From Solibacillus isronensis (lineage in GTDB: Bacteria > Bacillota > Bacilli > Bacillales_A > Planococcaceae): a stretch of DNA of 64,000 bases. The stretch lies in contig NZ_FVZN01000012.1 of the NCBI RefSeq assembly GCF_900168685.1, positions 186,001 through 250,000 on the forward strand. Direction: 5' to 3'. The notes beneath the pieces were generated by a model. The model saw only the letters and a program-made list of their open reading frames with translations, did no database searches and was not told the origin of the DNA. Made by a program: the position numbers and the translations under genes. Below, one piece after another: positions 26,854-35,422 of this stretch (positions within the stretch are counted from its first letter, which is position 1; every line of letters begins with the position of its first letter).

Positions 26854-27462
26854 ATGTATGAGGAAGTAGTACAGAAATTACAAGCCAGCTTTGGAAAAGC
26901 TTCATTAAATCAAGGGCGCCGCCCATATATCCCTTCACAAGTTTATATGTTACGTTTTGAACAAGTTGCTGGGGAGATGTGGAATTGGCGAGTAATTAGC
27001 GATCCTGTAATTGATACTCAACATATGATCGTTACGGTTAGAGGTGAAATACAGCTCTTAGATGCTGTAAGACAAGGAATCGGTGTCGCAACTTTACAAA
27101 AGGTTGAACCTGCAAGTATTAAAAATGCTATATCATCGGCTGAATCAGACGCGTTCAGAGATTGTTGCGATAAATTTATGATGGGTTGGCGAGACATTGC
27201 TAGTAGTCGAGAGTGGGGCAGCAATCCAACTATTCAAGCATTTGTGAACACTGAAACGCCATTTAAAGTAGAAAGTAATAGTTCAGTGGTTGATCAATCG
27301 TTTGACGAGCTTGTAAGAGCTGCCAATAGCGTTCCTGTCGTTAAGGCTGAGCCTTGTTTGGTTTGTGGTTCTACATTAACAGATGACGAAGCGAAGCGTA
27401 TTCAAAGTAAAGGCATTCGTTATTACTATTGCAGTAAGCACTTACCAAAACAATTTAAGTAA
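26854..27462 (+). CDS. Rad52-like single-strand annealing protein candidate with zinc ribbon
   Basis: The 202-residue protein has RPYIPSQVYMLRFEQ, WNWRVISDPV, MIVTVRGEIQL and AISSAESDAFRDCCDKF. The order resembles the Rad52/Sak annealing core, in which a strand pair is followed by an ExxAxxDAxKRAL-type helix. The C-terminus adds a zinc-ribbon-like CLVCG and YYYCSKH. Phage and conjugative elements often encode such recombinases. The assignment rests on pattern only. AGGAG precedes the ATG, and a strong terminator follows. Confidence 0.5.
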   Translation: MYEEVVQKLQASFGKASLNQGRRPYIPSQVYMLRFEQVAGEMWNWRVISDPVIDTQHMIVTVRGEIQLLDAVRQGIGVATLQKVEPASIKNAISSAESDAFRDCCDKFMMGWRDIASSREWGSNPTIQAFVNTETPFKVESNSSVVDQSFDELVRAANSVPVVKAEPCLVCGSTLTDDEAKRIQSKGIRYYYCSKHLPKQFK

Positions 27463-27486
27463 TTTTAGAAGTTATTTTGAATCATA

Positions 27487-27525
27487 AAAACGCCCTCCAC
27501 AAATCAATTTGGAGGGCGTTTTATT
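27487..27525 (+). terminator. Intrinsic terminator after Rad52-like gene
   Basis: A 12-bp stem (AAAACGCCCTCC with GGAGGGCGTTTT) with A- and T-tracts on either side, so it could act in both directions. Confidence 0.88.
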
Positions 27526-27915
27526 TATTTTGTATTAACATGTTTTGCAAGTTCCCTTCTAATTAAGTACATACGTTTTAATTCATTTAATTTAGGTTTC
27601 TTCTTCACAACAGTCTCAAAAAATATAACATAATTAGAAATAATATTACACTGTATTACTATGTGAGGTATAATAATTTTATCCTTAAAATAAGACTATA
27701 TAAATACTAAACTTAGAATATGTAGAGATAGGCTAGATTTAACAATTAAGTGCTACTAATGCATTAATTATAATATTTTCCAAACTTGTATTTAAAAAAA
27801 GAATAATTTTTAATTTTATAGGGGTTTTTGTTTACTTTTTAATAACTATTTATTAATATTGAATAAAGCATATAGAAACACAAGTAACATTAAGTAACTT
27901 ATTTTAAAGCTAAGG
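27526..27915. other. AT-rich intergenic stretch, no supported gene
   Basis: Very AT-rich, with no convincing promoter or long frame. On the minus strand, 27608-27525 could encode a 27-residue basic peptide from a GTG (MKKKPKLNELKRMYL...), but no ribosome site is present, so it is more likely a remnant. Confidence 0.4.
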
Positions 27916-27976
27916 AAGAACCTTGAGCAATAGACGGGATACGTCTATCGTTTTAGGTTCTTTCTGTTTTTAGCAG
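27916..27976 (+). ncRNA. Nested double hairpin, possible leader or terminator
   Basis: Outer stem AAGAACCT (27916-27923) pairs with AGGTTCTT (27955-27962). Inside it, ATAGACG (27930-27936) pairs with CGTCTAT (27942-27948) around loop GGATA. TTTCTGTTTTT follows. It lies 65-125 bases before a small gene at 28041 and may be an attenuator or the end of an unseen transcript. Confidence 0.45.
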
Positions 27977-28040
27977 TCATTTTAAAGAGAAGAATCATTG
28001 TAAAAATTAAGAAACAATCGAATTCGGAGGCATGTGAATT

Positions 28041-28214
28041 ATGGTACAAAAAGAGCGCAAATTTAAAATTATCGGTGTTCAAACTTCAAGACGGGTAGAT
28101 GATAATAGAGAGTATGAGTTTATTTCAAATAGCAAAAAATCTAATATTATTCATTTATTCGAATCTAATAATGTTAATCCTAACGCAGCAGGAAAAACGC
28201 TGAAATTTTCATAA
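28041..28214 (+). CDS. Small unknown protein, 57 aa
   Basis: The reading frame has ATG 28041 and a good GGAGG site at 28026-28030. The product is basic and polar (starts MVQKERKFKIIGVQTS, ends AAGKTLKFS) with no membrane segment. Family unknown. The next gene starts 7 bases after its stop, so the two are probably co-expressed. Confidence 0.55.
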   Translation: MVQKERKFKIIGVQTSRRVDDNREYEFISNSKKSNIIHLFESNNVNPNAAGKTLKFS

Positions 28215-28221
28215 ATAGCCT

Positions 28222-28749
28222 ATGTCTATAAAAAGGGATTTTGAGTTTAAAGACAAGAAACAAAACAAGTCGAATAAAGTGATATTAACGATCTACTTTC
28301 TTATTCTTATCGCTGGCGTTTTTGGAATTAGACTTTACTTAGAAATAAATTTCTTTTACATAGCTTTAATCATTTTTAGTCTTATTTTTAGTTTTAAATG
28401 GTTGCCTTTAAAAAAAACAGTTCGAATACATGTAGGCATTTCAAGCTTTGTGGTTATTGAGGGGAAAGTACGTAAGGAAATTGAATTTAACGATGTTTCA
28501 TATATCGATCAGAATGTTCTTGAAGGAACGAAACCGTATTATAAGAGCATTACATTCTTAAATGCTCAATTTGAAGAAATCTATAAATTGAATGCATCGG
28601 GTTTCGATTACAAAGAGCTGGTTACGTTGTGTGAGCATATTCAACAAACGAACTATGAATTTGGAACAGAAGCTTTAGAAATGAACAATCTTCAACATTT
28701 ATTTAACGATGAAAAATTCTTTGGAAATTCATCGGACTTTAAGTTATAA
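28222..28749 (+). CDS. Unknown membrane protein with two N-terminal helices
   Basis: The 175-residue protein has a Lys-rich N-terminus and two close membrane helices (about 22-42 and 45-62). A cytosolic domain of alternating strands (VRIHVGISSFVVIEGKVRKEI) follows, giving a pattern seen in PH-like bacterial membrane proteins. Function unknown. No strong ribosome site precedes it, so it may be coupled to the 57-residue gene just upstream. Confidence 0.5.
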   Translation: MSIKRDFEFKDKKQNKSNKVILTIYFLILIAGVFGIRLYLEINFFYIALIIFSLIFSFKWLPLKKTVRIHVGISSFVVIEGKVRKEIEFNDVSYIDQNVLEGTKPYYKSITFLNAQFEEIYKLNASGFDYKELVTLCEHIQQTNYEFGTEALEMNNLQHLFNDEKFFGNSSDFKL

Positions 28750-28830
28750 TAAAATAGGTTTCTAAGCTTATTAGTAATACTTTTAAGCAAAAGTATCTAA
28801 TAATTATATAAAATTGTATTATCTATCGCG

Positions 28831-28874
28831 AAGCACGCAATAGACCTTAACGGGTTTATTGCGTGCTTTTTTTA
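28831..28874 (+). terminator. Intrinsic terminator
   Basis: Stem AAGCACGCAATA-ACC with GGGT-TATTGCGTGCTT, loop TTAAC, followed by TTTTTTT. Confidence 0.9.
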
Positions 28875-28896
28875 TTGATTAGTGGAGGTAAGCCTT

Positions 28897-29331
28897 ATGT
28901 GTAAATTAAGAATTCATAATTTAAAACACTACAAACGCTTGGATTATGATTGGATGAATATTTCAGATAGCCACCGCTTTATTACAATTATAAGCGTGTA
29001 TGATCATCTGTTTGAATATAGCCGCGCAGCTTGTTGCGTAAATGATAAGTGCCCTTCTAAAAATGTACGCCGTTTCGAAATAAATCTAATGGCGCCCAGT
29101 GTTCAAAAAGACAGACTGTTTGAACGGCAATTAAAGAAGTTTATTACCGATACAGATTATTACGATACGTTACTCGGTTTTAGTTTAATTTCATGTGATG
29201 CATGTCAGCATTGGGGTATTGAATGGACGCGTATTCCTCAACCATATAGTGTGAATCCCTCAACTCGGAACATAGGCGCGGATTTTAAAGCTGTACAGTT
29301 CGCTTCGCGTTATGCAGATAGGAGGTATTAG
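28897..29331 (+). CDS. Unknown 144-aa Cys/His-containing protein
   Basis: No family recognised. Cysteines occur in two close groups (ACCVNDKCPS and ISCDACQHWG), suggesting a bound metal. There is no signal peptide or membrane segment. ATG 28897 is preferred over GTG 28882 because GGAGGT lies 7 bases before it. It is followed after 2 bases by the next gene. Confidence 0.55.
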   Translation: MCKLRIHNLKHYKRLDYDWMNISDSHRFITIISVYDHLFEYSRAACCVNDKCPSKNVRRFEINLMAPSVQKDRLFERQLKKFITDTDYYDTLLGFSLISCDACQHWGIEWTRIPQPYSVNPSTRNIGADFKAVQFASRYADRRY

Positions 29332-29333
29332 GA

Positions 29334-29807
29334 TTGGTTACATTATTAAATCCGCGTATTAGTGGGAAATTGACGGACGCAGAAACATTTCACCAGGCAT
29401 TTTATCGTCTTTGCAAGAGACTGGCAGAACGTAAGGCTCGTTTTGACGCTTCAGAGGTGAAAGCTGAATTATTATCATTAACGACAAGTGAGCTCCAACA
29501 GATACATTCAGAGGTTATGAGCAAGAACATGGCTATGCAAACGCAATTAGCAGAGGTTTCAAGTAGTCTGAGCGAAAGCAAGAATAAAGAGGATTTAGCT
29601 TATTATTACGCGATTACATGGGAATTGAGTATACCTTTCAGTAATGCATGTGCTCGAATAAATGATAGTGAATTGAACAAAAAGCTATATGTAGACCATA
29701 TTGTGAATTTCTTATTGTTAGTGAAGGTATTTAAAGCTACAACACCGGTTAGATATGCAGGTGTAACGCTTCATACAGGCTTCGAACACTATATAGCTAA
29801 AATTTAA
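29334..29807 (+). CDS. Unknown helical protein, 157 aa
   Basis: The start is TTG, with GGAGGT at 29321-29326 inside the end of the preceding gene. The protein is predicted mostly helical (KRLAERKARFDASEVKAELL, then LQQIHSEVM and AEVSSSLSESKNKED) and may form a coiled coil. No domain recognised. Probably in one operon with the genes on either side. Confidence 0.5.
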   Translation: MVTLLNPRISGKLTDAETFHQAFYRLCKRLAERKARFDASEVKAELLSLTTSELQQIHSEVMSKNMAMQTQLAEVSSSLSESKNKEDLAYYYAITWELSIPFSNACARINDSELNKKLYVDHIVNFLLLVKVFKATTPVRYAGVTLHTGFEHYIAKI

Positions 29808-29829
29808 TAGTTGAAGGTTGGTTTGATTT

Positions 29830-30240
29830 TTGGACGTATTACAGGAAAACGCATCATTTTTTACACTATATAGCCTATCACTTGGGGCAATTTGGTTAAT
29901 CGCTTTAATCTTGAAGCTTATTTTCAATCGAAATACAGAACCGTATGAGCGAACAAAGGGCGTTCGTACTGTCTTTATAGCTGTACAAATCATTGTTCTA
30001 GTCGTGGTATTCCTCATTGTAGGTACTAATAACACTGTTATTGGTTACTTTACACCGTTCCTGATTTTATTCTTGCTGTCATTTTTCTATTCAGTCGATA
30101 GCATTATGGTTTATAACGAGGAACAGTCTAAAGGGATTTTAACGTACTTTGTAGGGAAGGCGGTTATTTTCTTCGGGTATGGCATGGTTGGCATATTAAA
30201 AATGAAAACATTGGTTGATATGGCTGCAGCATTTTATTAA
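29830..30240 (+). CDS. Four-helix membrane protein, 136 aa
   Basis: Hydrophobic segments lie at about residues 12-30, 45-65, 70-90 and 108-128. The start is TTG 29830 with AAGGTTGG upstream. No family recognised. It follows the preceding gene after 22 bases and belongs to a run of small unknown genes typical of the accessory part of conjugative elements. Confidence 0.5.
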   Translation: MDVLQENASFFTLYSLSLGAIWLIALILKLIFNRNTEPYERTKGVRTVFIAVQIIVLVVVFLIVGTNNTVIGYFTPFLILFLLSFFYSVDSIMVYNEEQSKGILTYFVGKAVIFFGYGMVGILKMKTLVDMAAAFY

Positions 30241-30292
30241 ACCGGGATCAGCAAGTCATCGGATCCTAGACATTAACAGAAGTGAGGTATTT

Positions 30293-30460
30293 ATGAAACG
30301 AAAATATATCGGTTATATCGGGTTGGGTTGTCTTGCTATCGCATTTTTGGTGAGGGCTTGGTATCTACAAGAAAATCAACCGAACCTGATTGATAACCAT
30401 AAAGAAATAAGTAACTATATCGCATTGGAATGGGGAGGGCACAATGAACGTAGCATTTAA
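30293..30460 (+). CDS. Small single-helix membrane protein, 55 aa
   Basis: It starts MKRKYIGYIGLGCLAIAFLV, a membrane helix or uncleaved signal, then a short polar tail. ATG 30293 has GTGAGG upstream; an in-frame upstream start at 30215 lies within the previous gene and lacks a site. Its end overlaps the next gene by 17 bases. Function unknown. Confidence 0.5.
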   Translation: MKRKYIGYIGLGCLAIAFLVRAWYLQENQPNLIDNHKEISNYIALEWGGHNERSI

Positions 30461-31280
30461 TTATTGCCAGTACGAATTAAAGCCGGTATTAGAGCGTGAA
30501 TTAACCTATAAAGATAAAGTGTACTTATCGGCTCTTATGAATACGGCCGCAACAGAGGATGTTATGATGATTGGTCCGACTGCTTCCAAGCATGGCATCA
30601 TCACACCAAATAAAGCCTACTTAAAATAGATCGTAAAACACTTAACTAGGCGGAAAATTTTAATTACCCAGTCGAACGCTGCAGGGCGCAAGCGCGGTCA
30701 AAAGCGACGAACTCATAAGCTTGATATATTGGAGAATTGGCATAAGGTGAATGTTCTACCAACTGACGACGTATCGGCATTTACTGTCCGTATCTGTTAT
30801 TTAAATTTAAAGGACGAGGAAAACTTCATTGATAGTACCTATGATTTGTGGCTTGAAATCGCAGCATATGAATTTATGGCTATGATTGAGCATGAAGCAC
30901 ATGCTTTCAATATAAAGCTCCCTGAACTTCAGTGGAAAGTGGATGAATCATTTAAATCATTCGTTTCTTCCTATTCGTTAGCGCAATTAAAAACGATTGT
31001 TATTGAGACATTCGATATTTACATAAAGCGTCATTTAAGCGGTGAATTTGATGAAAAAGGCTTAATTACGCGTATTACCGAAGATATTCCTTATTACTTG
31101 CAAAAGCTGAACAATGAGGGCTTTGTGCCAGCTCCTACAAATCGGGAAATAAATTATTTTGTAGGAAGTTCAATATTACATACGATGTTTTTTAATCATA
31201 TTTGCGGTTTCAATGACAGTATCTATTCATTGAAACCATCTAAAAAAGTACTTGAAATCATGTACCTGGAAGGGAAGTAA
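30444..31280 (+). pseudogene. Unknown gene interrupted by in-frame amber codon
   Basis: Translation from ATG 30444 (good GGGGAGGG site) runs 61 residues to TAG at 30627-30629. The same frame then stays open to 31280 with coding-like sequence: IVKHLTRRKILITQSN, KRGQKRRTHKLDILENW, KVNVLPTDD and so on. No ATG or GTG with a ribosome site opens the second part; TTG 30729 would give 183 residues. Read through, the product would be about 278 residues with no family that I recognise. A point mutation (for example CAG to TAG), a sequencing error or amber readthrough could explain it. Confidence 0.55.
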
Positions 31281-31285
31281 TCGTT

Positions 31286-31525
31286 ATGGCTACTCGAACT
31301 AAACTTGTATTAATTGGCGTTACCGTTACAGGTAATTTAGGGCATGTTAATGAGCCAGTTGTCCATGCTGCCAATATTAATGAATGGAATGAATATCATG
31401 AACAATGGCATAGTGATACGTCTGCTTACTTTAAGCAATATACGGTATTACAAGAGCCACATTTAGCTGAAATTGAACATTACCGAGGTGTGCAAATAGA
31501 TTATGGTTATGAAATCACATTATGA
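31286..31525 (+). CDS. Unknown small protein, 79 aa
   Basis: Begins 5 bases after the preceding reading frame, starting MATRTKLVLIGVTVTGN. The rest is rich in acidic, His and aromatic residues (WNEYHEQWHSDTS). No domain recognised. Its end overlaps the start of the ATP-grasp gene by 23 bases, suggesting coupled translation and possibly a joint role. Confidence 0.5.
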   Translation: MATRTKLVLIGVTVTGNLGHVNEPVVHAANINEWNEYHEQWHSDTSAYFKQYTVLQEPHLAEIEHYRGVQIDYGYEITL

Positions 31526-32744
31526 TCTCGCTCAACAGCGGTTGAAGCGAGAACAACTTTATAATAAAATTCCCTGTTTCTTGCCTGATACAGAGGACCA
31601 CGAATATGCGTTATATGATGTTATGCCGATTACAGAGGAACGAGTTTCTGCCCTTCGATTAGCTTCGGAACGAATCACCGCTATTTTCTTTAAAGTGACC
31701 GCGCTCTTGCAAACTGTTCACCCCAATGTGTTATGCGATATGGGTTATCCAATTGAAACAATTAATTTTGTGCGAATGAAAACCTTACCTGTCCCAACTG
31801 TAATTGCTCGTATTGACCTTATCCCTAGCGGTAATTCCTTTAAATGCATTGAAATTAATGCTGATACATCGACGTTCCTTAAAGAAGCCTATAGCGTCAA
31901 TGGGGCTGTATGTGAACATTTCGGGTTGCGTGATCCAAACGAGGGACTTCTTAGTTATTTAGAAAAGGCGGTCAATCTAGCTGTACGAACAAATAAATAT
32001 GCTTCGTTCCCTAACATTGTATTTACGGCATGTGCCAATTCCCGAGAGGATGTTCACACAACGCTTTTATTACAAGATTCTGTAGGTGGTGCCCGTTTTG
32101 TACCGTTCGAACAGCTGAAAATCGTAAAAGGTGAGGGTGTATATGATGATACCGGGAAGAAGGTTGATATTTTATATCGTCCAACAGGTTTCATTGAATA
32201 TATGTTAAAAGAAAAAGATAGTGAAAAGAATCCAATAGGGCTTTGGCTAATTGAATTAGTGCTTTCTAAGAAGCTTTTTATCATTAACCCTCCAAGTGCC
32301 TTTTTAATGGAAAACAAGGCTGTTATGAGCGTTATCTGGGGCTTACATGAAGAAAATGCGTTCTTTACGGAAGAAGAGCATGAATGGATTGAGGAATACT
32401 TCTTACCATCCTATTTAGAGGCGGATACGTTCCTAGCTAACAACGAGCCATATGTTGAAAAGTCTATTTTCGCTAGTGAAGGGGCTACTGTAAAGATTTT
32501 AGATGGGAAAGGGAATACGCTCGCTCAATCGAAGCATGAAAACCCTAGTGAATACCTGTTGTTTTATCAAAAGTATGTCGAGCAGCCTAAAGTTACAATA
32601 CAGACAAATCAAGGTGAGCAAGAAGTACATTATTTATTCTGCAGCTTTATTATTAATGGGACTGTGGGGGCGATCGGTTGCCGCGCAGATGCTACATTAA
32701 CGGAAAATGATGCGTTTTTTTTGCCGATTGGCATTAAATCTTAA
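31503..32744 (+). CDS. Glutathionylspermidine synthase-like ATP-grasp protein
   Basis: The 413-residue protein has the ordered motifs of the GspS_C family (YgiC/YjfC-like amide ligases): IARIDLIPSGNSFKCIEINADTS region, a central ILYRPTGFIEY, IINPPSAFLMENKAVM, and a C-terminal EYLLFYQKYVEQP and SFIINGTVGAIGCR. The C-terminal synthetase domain is present without the amidase domain of E. coli Gsp. Substrates in Bacillales are unknown, since these do not normally make glutathionylspermidine. The start may be ATG 31503 or 31509; GAGGTG lies upstream. Confidence 0.75.
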   Translation: MVMKSHYDLAQQRLKREQLYNKIPCFLPDTEDHEYALYDVMPITEERVSALRLASERITAIFFKVTALLQTVHPNVLCDMGYPIETINFVRMKTLPVPTVIARIDLIPSGNSFKCIEINADTSTFLKEAYSVNGAVCEHFGLRDPNEGLLSYLEKAVNLAVRTNKYASFPNIVFTACANSREDVHTTLLLQDSVGGARFVPFEQLKIVKGEGVYDDTGKKVDILYRPTGFIEYMLKEKDSEKNPIGLWLIELVLSKKLFIINPPSAFLMENKAVMSVIWGLHEENAFFTEEEHEWIEEYFLPSYLEADTFLANNEPYVEKSIFASEGATVKILDGKGNTLAQSKHENPSEYLLFYQKYVEQPKVTIQTNQGEQEVHYLFCSFIINGTVGAIGCRADATLTENDAFFLPIGIKS

Positions 32745-32749
32745 TGTGT

Positions 32750-32767
32750 TGACCAAAATTTTGGTCA
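32750..32767. promoter_or_regulatory. Perfect 18-bp palindrome
   Basis: TGACCAAAATTTTGGTCA directly follows the ATP-grasp gene. With no loop or T-run it is a poor terminator and more like a binding site for a dimeric protein. Confidence 0.35.
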
Positions 32768-32789
32768 GGTAATACAAGTGTGAACATTT

Positions 32790-33173
32790 GTGGTAATCGA
32801 ATTTCACAAAAAGATTGTTATGAAAATTAATAGATGTGTGCTAAACGTACAAGATATGCAGTCACACTACGTAGAATCCATTCAAACACGCTTAAAAGAT
32901 TCTTCAGAACCAAATATAGTGACGTTACAACCTTTAACGGTGTATGACATACTAAGTGATCCATTGGATAAAAAATTGTATACCATTTTTACAAAGTATG
33001 GGGAAATAGTTGCTGGTAAACTATCGTATCGTACTGGTCACTTACAAACAGAGGTACTCGAATTAGTAGAAAGTCAATATCCAGGCAAAATACAACCTGT
33101 ATCGTTTGCTAATATCGAAAAAATCAATCACTGTAAAGCCCGAATCGGGAGGAATGAGAGAGAATCATGTTAA
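32790..33173 (+). CDS. Unknown protein, 127 aa
   Basis: The reading frame runs from GTG 32790 or ATG 32820 (MKINRCVLNVQDMQSHYVE); neither has a clear ribosome site. The protein is polar with no recognisable domain, and its end overlaps the next gene by 7 bases. Weak start signals reduce confidence. Confidence 0.4.
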   Translation: MVIEFHKKIVMKINRCVLNVQDMQSHYVESIQTRLKDSSEPNIVTLQPLTVYDILSDPLDKKLYTIFTKYGEIVAGKLSYRTGHLQTEVLELVESQYPGKIQPVSFANIEKINHCKARIGRNERESC

Positions 33174-33999
33174 CCGCAAAATTAGCAGATAATACGGTTG
33201 TTAATGCCACGGACTTTCAGGAAATGTCTCAACAAACCCCTATTTTCTGTATGGATTGTCGAGCACCGGTCCATTTCGTAAAGGAAAGTAACAAAGTTGC
33301 TTTCTTTAAAACGAGTGGTAAGGGGGCATCAGTACATTTAGAGGGATGTGCTTTCGCTGCACCAATGACCTTTACTGAAAGTGTAGGGAAAATAATGCAG
33401 CTGCAGAAAGAAATGATTACTCAGGTAGAACCGATTGTTGTAAGGCTAACTTAAATAAACTGGATCCTGAATATGTTGCCCAGGACCGTGGCCGACCAAA
33501 CGAGCAAGAGGTAACTGGAAGAACTTTAAAAGTACCTAATGATGGTCCCAAGCAGCCTAAAACTTTAACTACATTAAAAGGTTTGAAAAAACTATTTTTA
33601 ACTGGTGAACCGGATCTATTAGCCTCAGTAATCATATCGATTAATGGCTTTAAAATTCCAATTAGTGAATTAATTGTAGACCAACAAACAGCTCACACAA
33701 AAGTTATGAAGAATTTAGCATTAGATGTGCTATATTTTGTACATGGAACAATCACTAAAATTGTTCGATTACCGCGCGTATGGTACTTCAATATGAATGA
33801 AGATAATTATTACTTTACGCTAGTCGTCTTTGAACGTTACTTTAAATATTTCACTTTTAAGGATGATGAACTGATTGGCCATCCGAGCCTGGTTATGGGG
33901 AAATTAAAACAAAATAAATTTAATGAGGGCAGGGCTAATGCCAAAGAAGGTACAGAAATAATTATAAAGCCAAACGATTATCTAGAATTTTTAGACTAA
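33167..33999 (+). pseudogene. CoiA-like zinc-finger gene broken by a frameshift
   Basis: From ATG 33167 the frame gives 95 residues with a zinc-ribbon pattern (FCMDCRAPVHFV, then SVHLEGCAF), as at the start of competence-type CoiA proteins. It stops at 33454. The +2 frame is open without a break from about 33433 to 33999 and reads LNKLDPEYVAQDRGRPNEQE into the product annotated from TTG 33583. The two halves look like one gene of about 270 residues with a one-base shift near 33440. The second half alone lacks a ribosome site. Confidence 0.5.
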
Positions 34000-34434
34000 A
34001 GTTTGCAACATGGACATCACTACTTCGACAGGCGGTAGTGGTTATAGTAAGCAGGGGGGGGATAACAATTGATTAATTATATGATAAACACCTAATTAAG
34101 GATCCATCTAAAAAACAACATACAGGTGGTCTTTATAGTCCGGAATCAGGATAACGGTGGACATAATGGTCTATGACCTCAAGGCCCGATTCTGCACGCA
34201 CAAACTCTTTGCTTAAAATGGGGTTATAGGAAAAGGACACCTGTAATTATTAATGATTCTATCATTTGTAGTGCTTGTCAAAAGAAGTCCTCCTTTTGGT
34301 GATGTTTTATTTCTGACTGATATATACCATCGGGTACAAAACATTAAAATAAGCCAACCTTTAAAAGGTTGGCGTTCTAATCATTAAAAACGAGGTATCC
34401 CGTAGAAAATACCCTCCTTTTTTATAGGGGGAAT
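34000..34434. other. Decayed intergenic region at the boundary to the copper island
   Basis: No intact gene is seen. Short coding-like pieces remain on the plus strand, for example CLKWGYRKRTPVI and DSIICSACQ near 34215-34300, broken by stops and shifts. An 8-G run at 34054-34061 and a hairpin (GCCAACCTT with AAGGTTGGC, 34353-34373) are also visible. This looks like a recombination scar between the transfer element and the copper genes. Confidence 0.4.
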
Positions 34435-34764
34435 TTAAGCAATGAGTTTTCGACAGGCTTCTGCACATTTAAAGCAAGACTCAGCGCACTTTTGGCAATG
34501 CTCGTGATTATGTTTTTTACATTCATTACCACATGCCTCACAAATTGTTGCACACAATTCTGCGAACTGTGAAATAAACGGCGTACCTCTTCCTATCGCT
34601 TGTTCGAAGTAAGCGCAAATATCTGCACACTCCCGATCAAGACGAATACATTCCGCCATCATTTTCATATCTTCCTCTTTTAAGCAAGCATCATAACAAT
34701 GATTACACGCAATCATACATTCATGAAGTGAATCAATTACAGACTGATATTGTTCATGTGCCAT
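34435..34764 (-). CDS. csp3: Csp-type four-helix copper storage protein (DUF326)
   Basis: The 109-residue cytosolic protein is packed with Cys and His in helix-forming spacing: CMIACNHCYDAC, CADICAYFEQA, CATICEACGNEC, CQKCAESCFKCAEACRK. This is the Csp3/DUF326 pattern, in which a four-helix bundle binds many Cu(I) ions inside its core. No signal peptide is present, as expected for Csp3. It has an AAAGGAGGG site and is divergent from csoR, sharing a 250-bp regulatory region. A decayed relative lies at 56001-56123. Confidence 0.88.
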   Translation of the reverse strand: MAHEQYQSVIDSLHECMIACNHCYDACLKEEDMKMMAECIRLDRECADICAYFEQAIGRGTPFISQFAELCATICEACGNECKKHNHEHCQKCAESCFKCAEACRKLIA

Positions 34765-34964
34765 TATATTTCCCTCCTTTGATTAATACCGTATTATATT
34801 ACCCCAAAAAGGCTTTAAAATAACCGAAATAAAATTTTTTTTTTGTAGAAGGTGAAAAAATTTTATAGAAAGTAAAAAGAGTAAAATTTCTTAAATTGTT
34901 GAAACTAAAAAGCGATAAGGAATGGAATAATAAAGAAAGTGAACGTTTTGTTTTATCTCCCCAC

Positions 34965-34994
34965 TTTACATACGGTGTGGGGGTATGCTATATT
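34965..34994 (+). promoter_or_regulatory. csoR promoter with CsoR-type operator
   Basis: TTTACA (34965-34970) and TATATT (34989-34994) are separated by 18 nt. The spacer contains ATACG-N7-GGTAT (34970-34986), matching the boxes before copA (35667-35683) and the cupredoxin gene (49972-49988). Binding here would block RNA polymerase, so csoR is probably autoregulated. Confidence 0.65.
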
Positions 34995-35020
34995 GTGTTT
35001 AAAGTAAGGAGGTTATGATA

Positions 35021-35353
35021 ATGGAAAACTCAGTGAAAGATGTGGAAGGTCATACTGGATCTGATGAAACATGCAGGAAAAGTCATCACCCGGAACGTGT
35101 AAAGAAAGATTTAACAAGTCGATTAAATCGAATCGAAGGCCAAATTCGAGGAATCAAAGGAATGATAGATAAAGATGTTTATTGTGATGATGTAATTACA
35201 CAACTTTCTGCCACACAATCTGCATTAAATAGTGTAGCCAAAATTCTTTTAGAAGGTCATCTAAAGGGATGTGTAGTTGATCGCCTTTCAGAAGGTGATG
35301 AAGCGGTACTCGACGAATTAGTGGTAACAATTCAAAAGTTAATGAAAAAATAA
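35021..35353 (+). CDS. csoR: Copper-sensing repressor CsoR
   Basis: The 110-residue helical repressor has the family core RLNRIEGQIRGIKGMI and the Cu(I) ligands Cys55, His80 and Cys84 in the usual C-x24-H-x3-C spacing. Cu(I) binding releases it from DNA. A His/Asp-rich N-terminal extension precedes the core. ATG 35021 is preferred over ATG 35015, which sits only 2 bases after the AAGGAGG site. copZ and copA follow. Confidence 0.93.
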   Translation: MENSVKDVEGHTGSDETCRKSHHPERVKKDLTSRLNRIEGQIRGIKGMIDKDVYCDDVITQLSATQSALNSVAKILLEGHLKGCVVDRLSEGDEAVLDELVVTIQKLMKK

Positions 35354-35422
35354 AAACTTAAAAATACCTCTGGTATTTAAAATTTGAATAAATAAAATTT
35401 TATTTAAAGGAGAAAATAATAA

